Assembly: GCA_022749755.1 (NCBI GenBank)
Contig: CM040450.1
Coordinates: 3,524,913 to 3,588,912, forward strand
Length of the DNA stretch: 64,000 bases
Source: Azadirachta indica
Lineage: Eukaryota > Streptophyta > Magnoliopsida > Sapindales > Meliaceae
Direction: 5' to 3'
The notes under the pieces are model-generated. The model saw only the letters and a program-made list of their open reading frames with translations, did no database searches and was not told the origin of the DNA. The position numbers and the translations under genes are program-made. Positions 10,739 to 23,360 of the stretch are shown one piece after another. The stretch's first letter is position 1. The number at the start of each line of letters is the position of its first letter.

Positions 10739-13700
10739 ATGGACATAGCTCTGTTTTCACCGTCTTCGCTTTTTGCCGACGGTGATAGCGACTCTGCTGG
10801 CACTCATTTACTCTGTCAAATTAAATCTATTTATGTTTACTAGTAAAAAACCGATTTTTTTTTTTTGTTTTTTCTTAAATTTGCAGATGAGGACACCACC
10901 GAGACTTGCGAGAGCTTCGTCGAGAGGACGCACCAATTTCCTAGAATGGTAGTACACTTCAGCAATTTTTTGTTTTTCTTTGGAAGTAATTTAACAAGTA
11001 CTTTTATGTCACTATCAAATAATTATAGGGCTTTTCATTTGATCCAGGTTGATATTTTTTTCCAAGGAAAAATGCCCATTACCCCCTGTTTTTTGAGCTA
11101 CCCTATATTTTCTTCAATATCCCCTCATCCTTTGAGTTTAAATTTTCCGTTTCAATGTTTCAAATATTTTTTATTTTACTATTTTATAAATCAATTGAAT
11201 TAAAGGGCAAAATCGAAAAAAGAAAAGAATAGCAGGGTGGTTGGATATTAGAAAAAATATAAAGAGGTTATAGGGTATTGGTTTAAAAAGTAGGGATAAT
11301 GGGCGTTCTCCCTTTTTCCAATTAAGGGACTGTTAATGGAACTAATACATTGCGTTAGATAATTTGAAGTATTTAGAGCTTGAGTTCTGTGTTACCTTAT
11401 GCTCTTTTCATTATTCAATAAAGAATCGCATTCTGGGTTGTTGCTTGTTTCTAAGGTTGAGTATGGTTCAATGTTTCACAGTTTCTTTTACGTTTTTTTT
11501 TTTTTCCAGGAGTTGCTCATCCGGGAATTTTCATTTCACCAACTGAATGCTAATTTACTCTGGCCGGGAACATTTGCATTTGCAGAATGGTTAATTGAAC
11601 ACCCTTCATGGATAGAAGGACGGCGCTGCATTGAACTGGGCAGGTACTACTTTGGTGGCTTTTGGATATTAGATCATTTTTTTTATTACTATTTATTACC
11701 TATTTTGTAGTTACTTTCTTTGTTTAAAAATATAAAAACGCTGTTAGCGTTTCTTAGGTTTCAGGATTATTGTCTGCATCAATATGTAGCTTCAGTTTGG
11801 TGGGAACATTAAATGCATTTTAAGATCATGTACTGGCATTATCTTTTGTTCAAGCTTGTTATTCTTCCATCATTTTGTTTGTATTGCTTGCAGTTGAACT
11901 CCTTGGATTTTAGCATCTTTAATTCTAGGAGAGCTACTCCTCTACAATCTTTGCAATTGCCTTGCTGATGCCTGATGGTACCTTCTGCTCACTTTTGCAG
12001 TGGAACTGGAGCTTTGGCTATTTTTCTCAGAAAAGCATTGCATCTTGACATCACAACGTCTGACTATAATGATCAGGAAATTGAGGACAATATAGCTCAT
12101 AACTGCAAAGCAAATGGAATCACACCTATCCTCCCTCATGTAAAGCGTGAGTCTCCTTTTCTCATATGTAGTTGTAAGTCTCTTCAATTGTTATATTAGT
12201 CATACAGACTGCTACCTGTCTCTCCCCTATGAATGAGTGAAAGTTTTATTTACATTGAAAGAGTTGAATCAGATTTTTATCATAATCTGTGCTCAAAATT
12301 TAATGAATATAATCTAAGGGTGGCTTTCTACTCCATGCATATTGTCCGGGAGTGTCACATGCCATTTCCATGGTTTTTTGACTGGTGAACTTACGTGCAA
12401 TTCCTACAATGATGAATGAAGAAAATTTTTCATCTTTTTTTGCCATATGTTATTGTTTGTTGAATTTTGTTCGTCTGATATGTTGAAGTAGAACATGCTT
12501 GTATTTACAGATTCATGGGGAGATCCTTTTCCAGTTCCTCAACCAGACTGGGATCTGGTTATAGCAAGTGATATCTTATTGTGTAAGCTTCTAATCTTTC
12601 GGCTTCTGCTAAATGAAAAGTTGCAAGTTGATAGCCAGGCTTTATTCAACTTTTCATGTGGTTATTATGTATATAATTAGTAATTCCACATGAGTGAACC
12701 AAGGAACATATAACCTAGGAGAAATTTGACAGGACTTGCCCTGACCCCTCTTTAGATTCCAAGATGAATCTTACTAAATACCTTACTTTGCTTAATATCA
12801 TGTATTCTTTCTATAATTTTTACATCATAAAAATTTCATGAACTTCATAAACAACCTCAAGGTTCCATCATTTACACACATCAAGCCTCTGTCTCTCATA
12901 AAACATGTATACATCATCTGTATCATTTTTACATGCACATGTTTTTGACTTGTAAATATATGTACATATAAACATAATATGCTCAAAAGATATTTCATTC
13001 AACATGTGTTGATTGGTTCCAATTTAATATATTCAAATTACACTTTGCTGACTTTGAGAAAAACAGGGAAAATGGGGAAAATAATGAGTTTTACAGTTTA
13101 GTGAATACATATAATTTAAAGAAAATACATTTTCATGTATTCTTGTAAAATGCCTTTCAACCACGCATAAAACATCATTCACATATTGAAAATATATTTC
13201 ATCACAAGTAATTAAGATTACACCAAACTAAGACCTAGGGGATGTTCTCATGCTTGGTAAAAACATCATCACCTAAGCGGGAAAAGCTATAATCATATTC
13301 GGCAGCCTCGTTGCATTGCTCAAATAGAACACATCTCATAATTATATTATACACATGTATCTCATAAGTCTCAAGGACTTTAATCTCATCTTCCGCTTTT
13401 TCTGCTAATTTTTTTTTCCTATTTATCTTCTCCCTTTTTCTTTTCTATTTCTTCTTCTCTTCCTCCCAGATTTTCCTTTTCTTTTCTTTTTTCTCTATTT
13501 CTTTCTCCCGGCTCTGTTTATTTGCCTTTGTTTTGAGTTGGTTTCTCTCTCGATTTCAATTTTGCAAAACTCTATCACCTAATTCAATTTTTTTTTTTTA
13601 ATCAGTATACATATATGCACTGGTTGTAGTTTGTTGAAGCAGGCTGTTTGCAGCCAACAATCCTTCCTGCCATGTGTGCAGGAAGGACAAATGTTGCAAA

Positions 13701-14691
13701 TTTGGTAAAGCGTCGTATTACTCTGGTCTAAGACTTTTGGTGACCATCATTTATGGAAATTTACAGTTCTCTGAGGGCAAGAGGCTAGAACATCAAGCCG
13801 TGATTAGGTTTTTTGTGGATACTCTATTTCCATTTTCTGGTGCAAAAGCTATTACTCTTTTTGCTAGTGCTAGAAGGTGACAATTCTAGCGTCAAATAAG
13901 TGTTCGGATATAGATAATGGTTCCTTGAACTTGTTTTGTTTATGTCGATGTTGTTTGCCTTCCTTTTAGTAGTAGTTTGTTGGTGGCATTATTCATTGGA
14001 ATCTAAGCTTTAGAAATTCAAGGGCAGCTAATGTAGTTAAGATGGTTGCTATGTTGGAGATATTGTTTGGGAATTTTATGCTTGCCAGGGGAGGGCCTAT
14101 CTATATCTCCTTTTTGCCCAAACAAATGGTTTCAAAATAACTTGTGAATATTCTGCATCACCGTTACTGTTGCAAATTTTATGTGTTTGTGTATGGCCAG
14201 TATGCTTAATAAAGCAACTTTCTTATCAATAAAGAGAAGTGTGCTCATTAGATTGAAACTATGCATTTGAATTTCTAAATTTGATACTTGTCCCTAATGA
14301 GGAATGTTTCTTTCATTTTTGGGCTGCTTTGTAGATGTGAAACAGTACCCAAACTTGATAAAGTCCCTTTCTTTTCTTCTCAAATCTTACAAGCCAAAAG
14401 ATAATGAAGTAGGTACTCTCATGAAGAAAGAGCAGAATGATGGTAATGTACTAATTTATTTTTATTTTTCATGTAGTATCAGGATAAAGTAGAAACTGAT
14501 AGATCAATGTGCTACTTTGGTGCCACTTGCTTGCAGAAACTATGGAGGCCCTGTCCCGGCCTGCCTTTTTAATGAGTTGGAGACGAAGGATTGGAAAGGA
14601 CGATGAGTCGCTCTTCTTCTCTGGTTGCGAGAATGCTGGTCTTGAAGTGAACCATCTCGATTCTCGTGTGTATTGTATCAAGCTGAGATAA
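10739..14691 (+). CDS. METTL21-like (Methyltransf_16) lysine methyltransferase
   Basis: Seven exons: 10739-10781, 10887-10948, 11510-11643, 12001-12146, 12511-12582, 14335-14442 and 14537-14691, total 720 bases (239 residues). The product is a class I S-adenosylmethionine-dependent methyltransferase of the family that methylates lysines of non-histone proteins such as elongation factor 1A, HSP70 and VCP. The SAM-binding glycine loop ELGSGTG spans residues 77-83, the acidic post-II region TTSDYND follows, and DWDLVIASDILLYV is the family's post-IV block. The pre-motif NLLWPGTFAFAEWL fits too. Length is typical. From memory the closest Arabidopsis gene is At5g01470; the substrate in plants is not established. 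Intron 2 contains a MITE and intron 5 is unusually long (1,752 bases). The first donor (ACG|GTGATA) is inferred from the frame. Confidence 0.88.
11065..11312. mobile_element. MITE-like element with hAT-type features, in methyltransferase intron 2
   Basis: Terminal inverted repeats are visible: AGGAAAAATGCCCATTACCC at the left and the complement of GGGAGAACGCCCATTATCCC at the right. Both ends are flanked by TTTTTCCA (11057-11064 and 11313-11320), which would be an 8-bp target-site duplication typical of hAT elements. It has no coding capacity. The flanks are T-rich, so the duplication could be partly chance. Confidence 0.6.
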
Positions 14692-15320
14692 ACAGCTATG
14701 AGGAAACCAGTTAAAGTAGACAATTGTATTAAGTCTCTAATTCAGAAAATTGGTAGTTACCATGAATATTTGCACTGTAGTTAGAACAGGCTCCTTGGAA
14801 AGTTTTGTAAGATATCACTTAATTTTGAGAAGCAATATAGGCACTCCTCAGTTGTCATTGCTGTTTTGGCTTCCCAAGCTCTCTGTTGTGAGCAGCCAGA
14901 AACCTAAACTTATCATCAGATTAGAAGCGTAAGACAAGCAATAACACTATACTTAGATAATTGAAATATGAAGTCTGTTTATGAACTGCGATTACCAGTA
15001 CTGTCTGTTAGGTATTAGTTAGTTATCATAAGATTTATCATTTCATATTCATATGGCAATTGCGGTTGAATGCCATAGGTATGTCTCACCATTTAGTAGA
15101 CAGATATTCTCATCATTTGTACGTGTTATATTACTTCTTACATGAGTGCTATCCATAATTTTTTCCTTAAGACAATTATCTTATAAAAAAATTTTGTGCA
15201 TATATGGTATCCTATTGAATATTTTGACCTTTCATGTAAAAAAAATCTAGGAAATTATAATCATGAAATTTGACAATTAAAATATAACAAGTTTGCGCTT
15301 AACAAAATATTTTGACTTTT
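14692..15320. other. 3' UTR of the methyltransferase gene, then intergenic DNA
   Basis: The first 350-400 bases are moderately AT-rich and look like transcribed 3' UTR; AT content rises after about 15100. No gene is seen. Confidence 0.45.
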
Positions 15321-15329
15321 TTTAACATA

Positions 15330-15690
15330 AATTTTCATATTAACTATAGACCATGTAATTAATATATTTATAATTAATATATAAATTAGATGTAATCTTA
15401 ACCATTAGATATGTTTAAATTTAATAAGTTACAATTAATATAAAAAAGTAGATCATATATATATTTAATTATAATATAAGGGGCGGGATCAACAGTTCTT
15501 TTTCTTTTTTATTGTAAACCATTGAATATAAGTACATCTAACGATTAAAATTATATCTGATCATGTAATTAATGCATACATAATTAATGCATATGTGAAA
15601 TATAATTTCAACTGTTTATATCCAACGGTCCATAGTTAATATAAAATTTTATATAAAAAAAAAAAGGGGTTGCAAATCCTACTTCATAAT
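15330..15690. mobile_element. Two adjacent foldback (MITE-like) copies
   Basis: The second copy (about 15480-15690) has arms beginning ACCATTGAATATAAGTA and, inverted, ACCGTTGGATATAAACA, with matching inner parts, meeting at paired AATTAATGCAT. The first (about 15330-15480) carries related arms with AACCATTAGATATG. The same sequence family recurs at 17035-17275. All are non-coding. Confidence 0.55.
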
Positions 15691-15859
15691 AGAATTATCT
15701 TAACTTTAAATTGATACACATATTTAACTGTTTAAATTTAAGATAAAATTAGCCAACCACATTCTATGAAGATGATTGGTCCCTCGTCCTCCAAATTTTG
15801 CTCAATAACAATTCAAGTCTTGTAAAAACTTAGAGATAGATATACTTTGTAATGAGTGG

Positions 15860-16290
15860 AAGTAGATATTTGTGTTATCTTATAAAAGTATTATCTCTTA
15901 AGAGATAATATTAGATAATATGCAAGTGGAAGTAGATATCCTAGTTATCTTATAAAAGTATTGATATATTAGACATTATACAAATGACAAAATATATCGA
16001 TTATCTTGACACCAAGTTCACAACTTGAGTGGTAAATGACAAAATTTCCTCAAACTTACTGTACAAGTAATATGTAATATTAAAAAAAAAAGAATTTTCT
16101 TATAAAAGTATTGATCATTGATCTAATTTTCTAGTAAACTGTTATGCAGTATTTGGTATGAAGAAAGACAAGGAAAAAGGAAAAGAAAAATGTATATTAT
16201 CAGTTATCTTATAAAAGTATTGATCTAATCTTCTAGTAAACTCTTATGTCATGTTTGGTTTGAAGAAAGGAATGGGTGTAGGAATTGTAT
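15860..16290. repeat. Dispersed direct repeats around TTATCTTATAAAAGTATT
   Basis: The word CTTATAAAAGTATT occurs four times (near 15879, 15949, 16099 and 16207). Two occurrences are preceded by AAGTGGAAGTAGATAT, and two are followed by TGATCTAATYTTCTAGTAAACT and then a GTATGAAGAAAG-like segment. This looks like successive local duplication. Confidence 0.6.
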
Positions 16291-17034
16291 TCCTTTGTTT
16301 GGTTGAGATAAGGAATTATAGAAGGAAAAGAATTGATAATGTTTTTAAAACAAAAATACAATTTCTTTAAAAATTATCTACTAATTTTATATTCTTGATA
16401 CAAATTTTAATTACTTACCAATTTTATTTTTTAAATATAATTTAATTTATACCTAAATTTTTAATATTCAAACATTAACATATTTAACAATTTACAATCA
16501 TACATTAAAAAACTAAAAAGATAAATAATCAAGTTTTTTAGTACAATAGGAAACCAAAAGAATAGCATAACAAAAGTCTAACAAATATATAATAATAAAT
16601 TTTAAAATTGAAACGAGGGATTTTCAAAAATATAATTTAAATAAAAATAAAAAAAATTTCGTATTTTATAGTATTTCTAATGATATATATTATTAATTTG
16701 AAAATGAATGTAATTTAAATGTGGGGTAAAAACTGAAATTTAATATTAGAATGAAGGATAAAAAGATGCTCATTTTTAACCTTTGGAATCCATTCTTCTA
16801 AGGGGTCAAGAAATCGGGATCCCCGTGGCCAAGGAATTGGGATTCCCAATTTCAATTTATTTTCACCGATTAAACATGATAATCCTTTGGAATCCATTTC
16901 TTTCCTTCATTTCATTTGATGGTATGGAATTGACAAAAATGTTAAAATATTTATTATTTTATTTTACAAAAAGTTAATAAAATATTGTAATAGATATTAT
17001 ATATATAAAATGTTATCTATAATATATGAGGCAG

Positions 17035-17290
17035 AATTAACAATTTTTTTTTTTTTTACACAAAATCTTATATGGATTATAAATCGTTAAATATAAATAT
17101 GTCTAATGGTTGAAATTGTATTTGATATATATATATATATATATATTAATATGGATATATTAATTATGTATTAATTATATGATCAGATATAATCTCAACC
17201 GTTAAATATATTTATATTTTATGATTTATAATTGATATAAAATTTGGTGTAAAAAAAATATTAACTTTATTTTTATATATATATATATAT
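17035..17290. mobile_element. Third foldback copy of the 15.3-15.7 kb family, with (TA)n
   Basis: Arms with AATCGTTAAATATAAATATG and the inverted CAACCGTTAAATATATTTAT flank a (TA)n centre, ending next to a second (TA)n tract at about 17274-17295. The family resemblance to 15480-15690 is clear; it has no coding capacity. Confidence 0.55.
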
Positions 17291-17299
17291 ATATAAGGT

Positions 17300-17867
17300 A
17301 TTAGTGTCACCTTGCTTTTGGCTGGGTGAGTGTCAAGAGCTTGTTTCTCTCCTCATCTTTCACGTGAGCTTTCTCGTTTTAAATGTGAGCAGATATCTCG
17401 TTAACCTAAGGGCAAAAATCATACTTGCTACTCGTCCTCTGTACGTAAATGACGTAATGTTAGGAAAATATAATTGGCTGTAAGTCAAGTGGAGCTAGCG
17501 GTCCAAGATTAATGTGGTAGATATTTTCTTTTTTTTTTTTTTTTTTTTTAAGGAAAATGTGGTTGATATTTTAACTTAAAGGGGATTGCAATTATTGTAC
17601 TTGGCGTTCATTTCCGTTGCATCTGGCTGTGCATGCAACTAAATGTTCCAAATCACGTGTTATGTTAAACAAATCCGTAACACTACTCACATGCAAAACC
17701 AAACAGCCACGAAATAAATTTTCAAGTACGAGTCTTCCACGTTCCTTTTCCAGAAATTCCACGACTTAATCTGTTCTACTTTTATTTAATTTCTCTTTTG
17801 GTATATTATTTTCTGCCTTTCCTGTATCTGCTAAATAGAAAACCATTAGATAAATGAAAATTTGGTT

Positions 17868-17910
<43 letters not shown>

Positions 17911-18695
17911 GTTAATTTCATCTTCATTTCAAATCTCATCAAGCTAAAAATAGTATTACTAATATATTCCATTAATATAATAATTTGTATTTTTAACATT
18001 ATTCAAAATAAATAACTTAAAAATTGAAGTATTATAATTTTGGACCACTTAATATTAATTTATAAACTAGAACTACTACTGGCGCGACGTCGTACTCTGA
18101 AAATATAATACTTATATGTAAACTGAAAACGATATTTATATAAATAGAGAAAAATTAATTAGTATTAGATATAGATTCTATCAAATTCGGAACAATTAAG
18201 TATTGAATAAATTAAAACAAAGTAAATAATGCAAACAAAATTTTATGTTGGAGGAGGTGGTTGGGATTCTGCTGCTCCTGCTGCTACTTATCTTATGTAT
18301 CGACAGAGGAAACTTCGAGGAAATAGCTTAATTATATTTCATCACGCCATCGTCTTGAAGAGAAGCGGCAGTGTGTGTTTAATAATGTTTTGCTATTTTG
18401 ATTCAATTCATAAATGTAGTAAGGACAGTGTAGCTACCCCTAAAAGACTGTTCGGGATTAAAATTATGTAAGTAATGTTTGATATTTTATTTATTTACTT
18501 ATTTTCTGAAAATCCGTCGACTAAAATATTTAAACAAAAAAGTTGTAATTTTAAAATTATATTATCTCTGTTTTATGTAATACTTCAATATCTCAAATAT
18601 AAATTTGGAGAAGATTTTTTCATATATTAAGTACTAAATGAAAAATTAATGTTTACTCAAAATTTAATTATTGGGTATATAATGATTGAGTTTGC

Positions 18696-18726
<31 letters not shown>

Positions 18727-21700
18727 TATAATTGAGATTAATTTATTGTTGTAGTACCTTCTAGAGCTAATATAGGAAAAAAAAAAGAAAAGAATATTCT
18801 TTTATTCATTCTAAAATTCTGAAAGAGAAAAGTACGGTTAAATTTAATACTAAGCATTTTTTCACAACTTTTAAATTCAATAATGAAAATTTTGCGTAAC
18901 TAATCACATATGTAATTCACATAATTCTACTTAATTTTATAAATATTCTTTTCCAATAATCAATTATATATCTATATATATATATATATATATAGACATA
19001 ATTTTGAAAGGATCTAAGTTGGCACGCAAAATCTTGCCAAAATTTGTCTGGTTGTAAATAAATTAAAGGACATTGAAATATGATACACAGTAATCTAAAT
19101 GAAACCGATGGAAGATGTTGTGAGGAAATTTCCTGGAAGCTGAGTTTAGTACAGAACACACATGTATGTGGGGCAACTACAACACTGATTTACGGATGAG
19201 CACCGAAACATAAAGTGATGTGATATGATATGAGAGAGCAGCTATTATGGTAACTTAATGGACGACCGTTGGCTATTGCTGAGAGTCATATAAATTCATC
19301 GATGAAGACAACATAGGACAGTGCTACTAATGTTTTCGACCTTGAAAATTTTAAAAGGTTGTTCTGATTTTCATATAAATTTTGTTTTCGGACAATTTGG
19401 ACCGACTGTTTTGTGACAATCAATATTTGTCTATCTATATTATCGAATTCACGTATATCCTGCCGGATCAGAATTGTCTCTTGATCTAATCTTTAGCCAA
19501 GCAATCACACTCTTGTATATTGCCAACAGGATTTGAGCCAGTGCTGCTCTAATTTTTCTCGAAATTTGTGAATTGATATTTAAATATAAAAGAGTGCAGA
19601 AAGATCTGGATTAAACGGAGGGAGATCGACATCACTCTTTGTAAGAAAAATATACATTTATATTTTCGTACTTGGTTGTATTTTATACTGCACTATTTCA
19701 TGACTAAGTATTTATTTTAAAACAATATTATATGGACAAAAAATGATGCTCTTTCAGAGTTTCTTTTTTAAGAATGAATAGGAGGGCATATATTATATTA
19801 TTAGGCGACCAACATTCTATATATATCGGGAATTTTGGATAGATTTGTTAGGTTGTTTTAGGCAGCAATAATTGGATCGAAAATAAAATATAAAAATTAA
19901 AAAAATCATTTTAATTTTACTACTCAATTAATTCATCTCAATTACGCATATAAAAAAGAAAAATTACCGGATAGCAACATGCATTCTTATGTATCTTCCT
20001 TTTTTTTTTTAAAAAAAAAATATCCAATAGGAAAGACAAAAATCGAAGTTACTTCATGCATCTTACCAATTCAACGTACCGGTAGAAAAATTATACATAA
20101 AGATAATAACAGTACGTATCTGATAATCTAAAATGTTAGGTAGCTAGACAATAATGAAATGAAGAAGATCACATTCATCAAATTATTGCTTGCACAAAAA
20201 TAATAAAAGAATCAACTACGTATATCAACTCTACCTGATGATAAATTGTTATGAAAGAAATTATAAGCCGCAACCAAACCTTTCACTTCCTTCCTCTGAA
20301 AGTGAAACTATGAAACAAATAGAAACCCCTCAGGAAAAAATTTTAGTAATTTTTGACAGTTTTTCCATAGCCAATGCTATATATATGTATGTATACATAC
20401 ACACATAGCCCCTTCACTAAATTTAAACTTAAGAAACTTCTTGCCACTTTCCCTCCTGCTTAACCCTTTGCAAAACTCGAGCACCAATTAAATTCGTCAT
20501 GTCTTATATATTACACACTATTTTCAATTTTTTTTTGGTTGTAATTTTGTGAATAAGACATAAATTTAAAAAATATAATTAAAAAATTAATGAAAAAAGT
20601 TGGAAGAGTTAGTGCCAATTATCTTTTTAAATATTGAATATAATTTTGTGTCACTCATTGACGTCATATGAGAAACGGTATATTAATTTCATGCGTGTTT
20701 AGATATTTACACGTGTTAACGAAGGTTCGAGGAAGCTTCCTATTGCCTGTACGGTTAGTTGTACGTCCATTCTCCGTGCTTGGACTGTGCCGTCTTGCTA
20801 GATACAGTCGACGAAGAAGGAAGAGAGTTGGCTCACGGAACGGCAAGTGCCGCAGTACCATCAAATATTTTATGAAAATATATACAAAAATCTCTCGTTA
20901 ACTCTGACGCGAACGAGAATGACACGCCAAATCTGTTACGCCACTTATTGCATCGCACATTGCAGGTGGTCATCTTTCTGACGGTGATTAGGGATTGCGT
21001 TGTCTATTTTCAGATCATTTTGAGATGGAGAAAAAGATTTTGCCTGCTGTGTGTTGAAAATAAATTTTTGGGCTTATGTTCATTAATGTATATACACTGA
21101 GATTTAGTTTGTGCTTGGCATTTAATGCGTGCTTAACATAAATTCCTACTCTTTTTGGCTTTGAAATTTTTAAATATACGAACAAATAAACAAAAGTTAT
21201 TAATTCTTTTTTCCCGAGAGAGTTTAAGAATTCTCGCTGGTGGGTAAAGACAACTTATCAAAAGTGTTCATTATATTTATATATTGAAGTGGGTCCAAAA
21301 ATTATTAGTATTTCAATCCATTAATGAATGATTGGACAATTTTAAGTAAATTGCCGTCTATAAGAATTAAGATAAGAACTCACGTAAAAGAATAAAGAAA
21401 TTTAAATAAAATATTGAAAATGAGTACATGTATATTTTCTGAAAAAAGAATTTGGTTAACCTAATCGGACAGCTGTCAACTATCCCTCAAATGAATTATT
21501 TTGTAAAAAAATAAAACTATTTTATGATTATACCAACAAATATCATCTAGGATTCCAATTTCCAGAATACACTGAATTTTTATTTAATTATTTATTTGAA
21601 TATTTTCAAAAGTGGACTGCTTGAGTTGACTAGTTTGACTGAGAAAAGATGACGTAGGAAAGATTTTACTCTTCAGTTACAACCAAGATTTGAGTCATTT

Positions 21701-23234
21701 GACTGACCTCGCCTTATCGTTCGTGAAATGTACGGAAAAAAGTAACAGAATCCTTTGCACTTCAGTAGAAAGCGTCATTTTTTTTTTCTCCTCCCCTTCG
21801 TTACCGAAGGACCCTCCGTTTATTGACTGAAAAAGTAAGACAAGAAATCGTTTCAAATATCAGTTGAAATTCGATTTATAATTTCATTATATTTAGTTTT
21901 AAAAAGAAAAAAAATTACTTTTATATTTTTTAAATATCTTTCAAATTCTAACATAACTTAGATAATAAAATACAACTTAAATATATATATATAAATAAAA
22001 AGAAACCTCTCAAAATAAGAAATATAAAATTAATTGAAATAATAATACTTAATCTACTTCTCAATGTCCTACATCAATAAAACAACTTTGAAAGAGCAAC
22101 CAGACGTATATTCCTCTCCATTAGGGAATTATTTAATTTCAGTATATTTGTTATTTGGATTCATTAAACTTTGTATTTGTAAATTCAATTTATTAGATCT
22201 TCTATTTATAGTAAAATCGTAATATCTTTTTTTTTCCTATGGAATTATGCATCTTGTTCACTCATTAATTTATTATTTCTTTTCCAAATGATAAGCTAGC
22301 ATGGAAGTGATTTATATTTTAAAACTGAAAATAACTAAAGTAAAAAATATTAGTAAAATTATCCAATAAAAATTTGACAAATGTTAGATTTATGGATGTT
22401 ATTATCATGTGGCAACATTCGGGACATGTTAATGTAATAGATATTATTAGAAGGAATAATTTATTATATTGTAATAAGTTTATGATGTGTTATAATAAAC
22501 TTATCTATTCATGTTTTAAAGTTCGAATGATACAATATTAATTGAATATTAATTAAATGTTGTAAATTGTAAATTAATAACATGTATTTTTTTTTTATGA
22601 TTATTATTATTATTATTATTAAATAAATATATAGATGATGTCATATGTTGTACTGTCGAAACATTTTCAAAGCAGTCAAAATTGATCATAAAAGCTTGTC
22701 TTAATGCGATGGAAAATTCATGATTTTATAGCAAAACATTTTAAATCAAAATGAAATTATAGATAGAAAAACCATAATGGCAAGAACCAATTATTTTATT
22801 GATCTCAAGCTCACTTGCTATCTTACAATCTCCTACTATCTCACTCTTCTCACTCTTCTCGGCAATCATTAACAAAACTTTCTTGTCTAAACTATAAAAT
22901 ATATTCTTTCACTTAACCATATAATTAAAAATTAGATATTATTTCTACCTATCAATCACCAAAACCGTGCAAGGATATAACCATCTGGACCAAACCGTAA
23001 TATAAAATAATTATCATATACAATATGCACCACGCACAAGATTTTATTTAGATAATACCCACCAAAATTAAAAATCCAAAAAAAAAAAAAAACCAAAATT
23101 ATTAAAACATTCAAAATTTTGAGAATATGATAGCCACGTGTCTTGTTTTCCTGCAATATAAGAACAAAAAAATGAAGCTTCCTGGAAGATTCATCAATTT
23201 AAAATATTTTGCATAAGTTGGTCCGTTCATCACC
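17300..23234. other. 6-kb AT-rich intergenic region
   Basis: I recognise no gene. Visible items are (TA)n tracts near 17871-17903 and 18971-18994, an (AC)n/(AT)n tract near 18696-18726, and a locally GC-rich patch at about 20690-20860 with no convincing frame. A group of TTGAC words lies at about 21630-21830, 1.5-1.7 kb upstream of the CAX start. Short open frames here are AT-rich and have no family resemblance. Confidence 0.55.
21620..21720 (+). promoter_or_regulatory. Cluster of W-box-like TTGAC motifs
   Basis: GAGTTGACTAGTTTGACTGAG and, about 70 bases on, CATTTGACTGACC give three TTGAC cores in about 80 bases, with a TGACG core between them (AGATGACGTAGG). WRKY factors bind TTGAC(C/T); only the TTGACT forms fit. 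It could be a distal control region of the CAX gene 1.65 kb downstream, or chance. Confidence 0.3.
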
Positions 23235-23242
23235 TATTTATA
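23235..23242 (+). promoter_or_regulatory. Probable TATA box of the CAX gene
   Basis: TATTTATA lies about 120 bases upstream of the ATG, leaving a leader of roughly 90 bases. Confidence 0.45.
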
Positions 23243-23360
23243 ACAGTACTCTTTCGCTAAATTTTTCACTCATAAAAAAGAAAATAAGAATTAAGACATT
23301 CCTTGAAGTTGCAATTATATTTTTATTGTTTCATTTTCTATAGAGAAAGAGAAAAAAGAA

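Noticed and set aside
17871..17903. (TA)n tracts as possible regulatory elements
   Set aside because: Such microsatellites occur at several places in the window (17.1, 17.3, 17.9, 19.0, 27.5, 52.7 kb) and are ordinary plant intergenic DNA.
18229..18471. 80-codon plus-strand frame starting MQTKFYVGGGGWDSAAP
   Set aside because: It is isolated in AT-rich DNA, has no family likeness, and has no promoter or splice context.
20664..20901. Overlapping Arg-rich frames in a GC-richer patch
   Set aside because: Both strands are open because of base composition. Neither frame resembles a known protein, and no introns or promoter fit.
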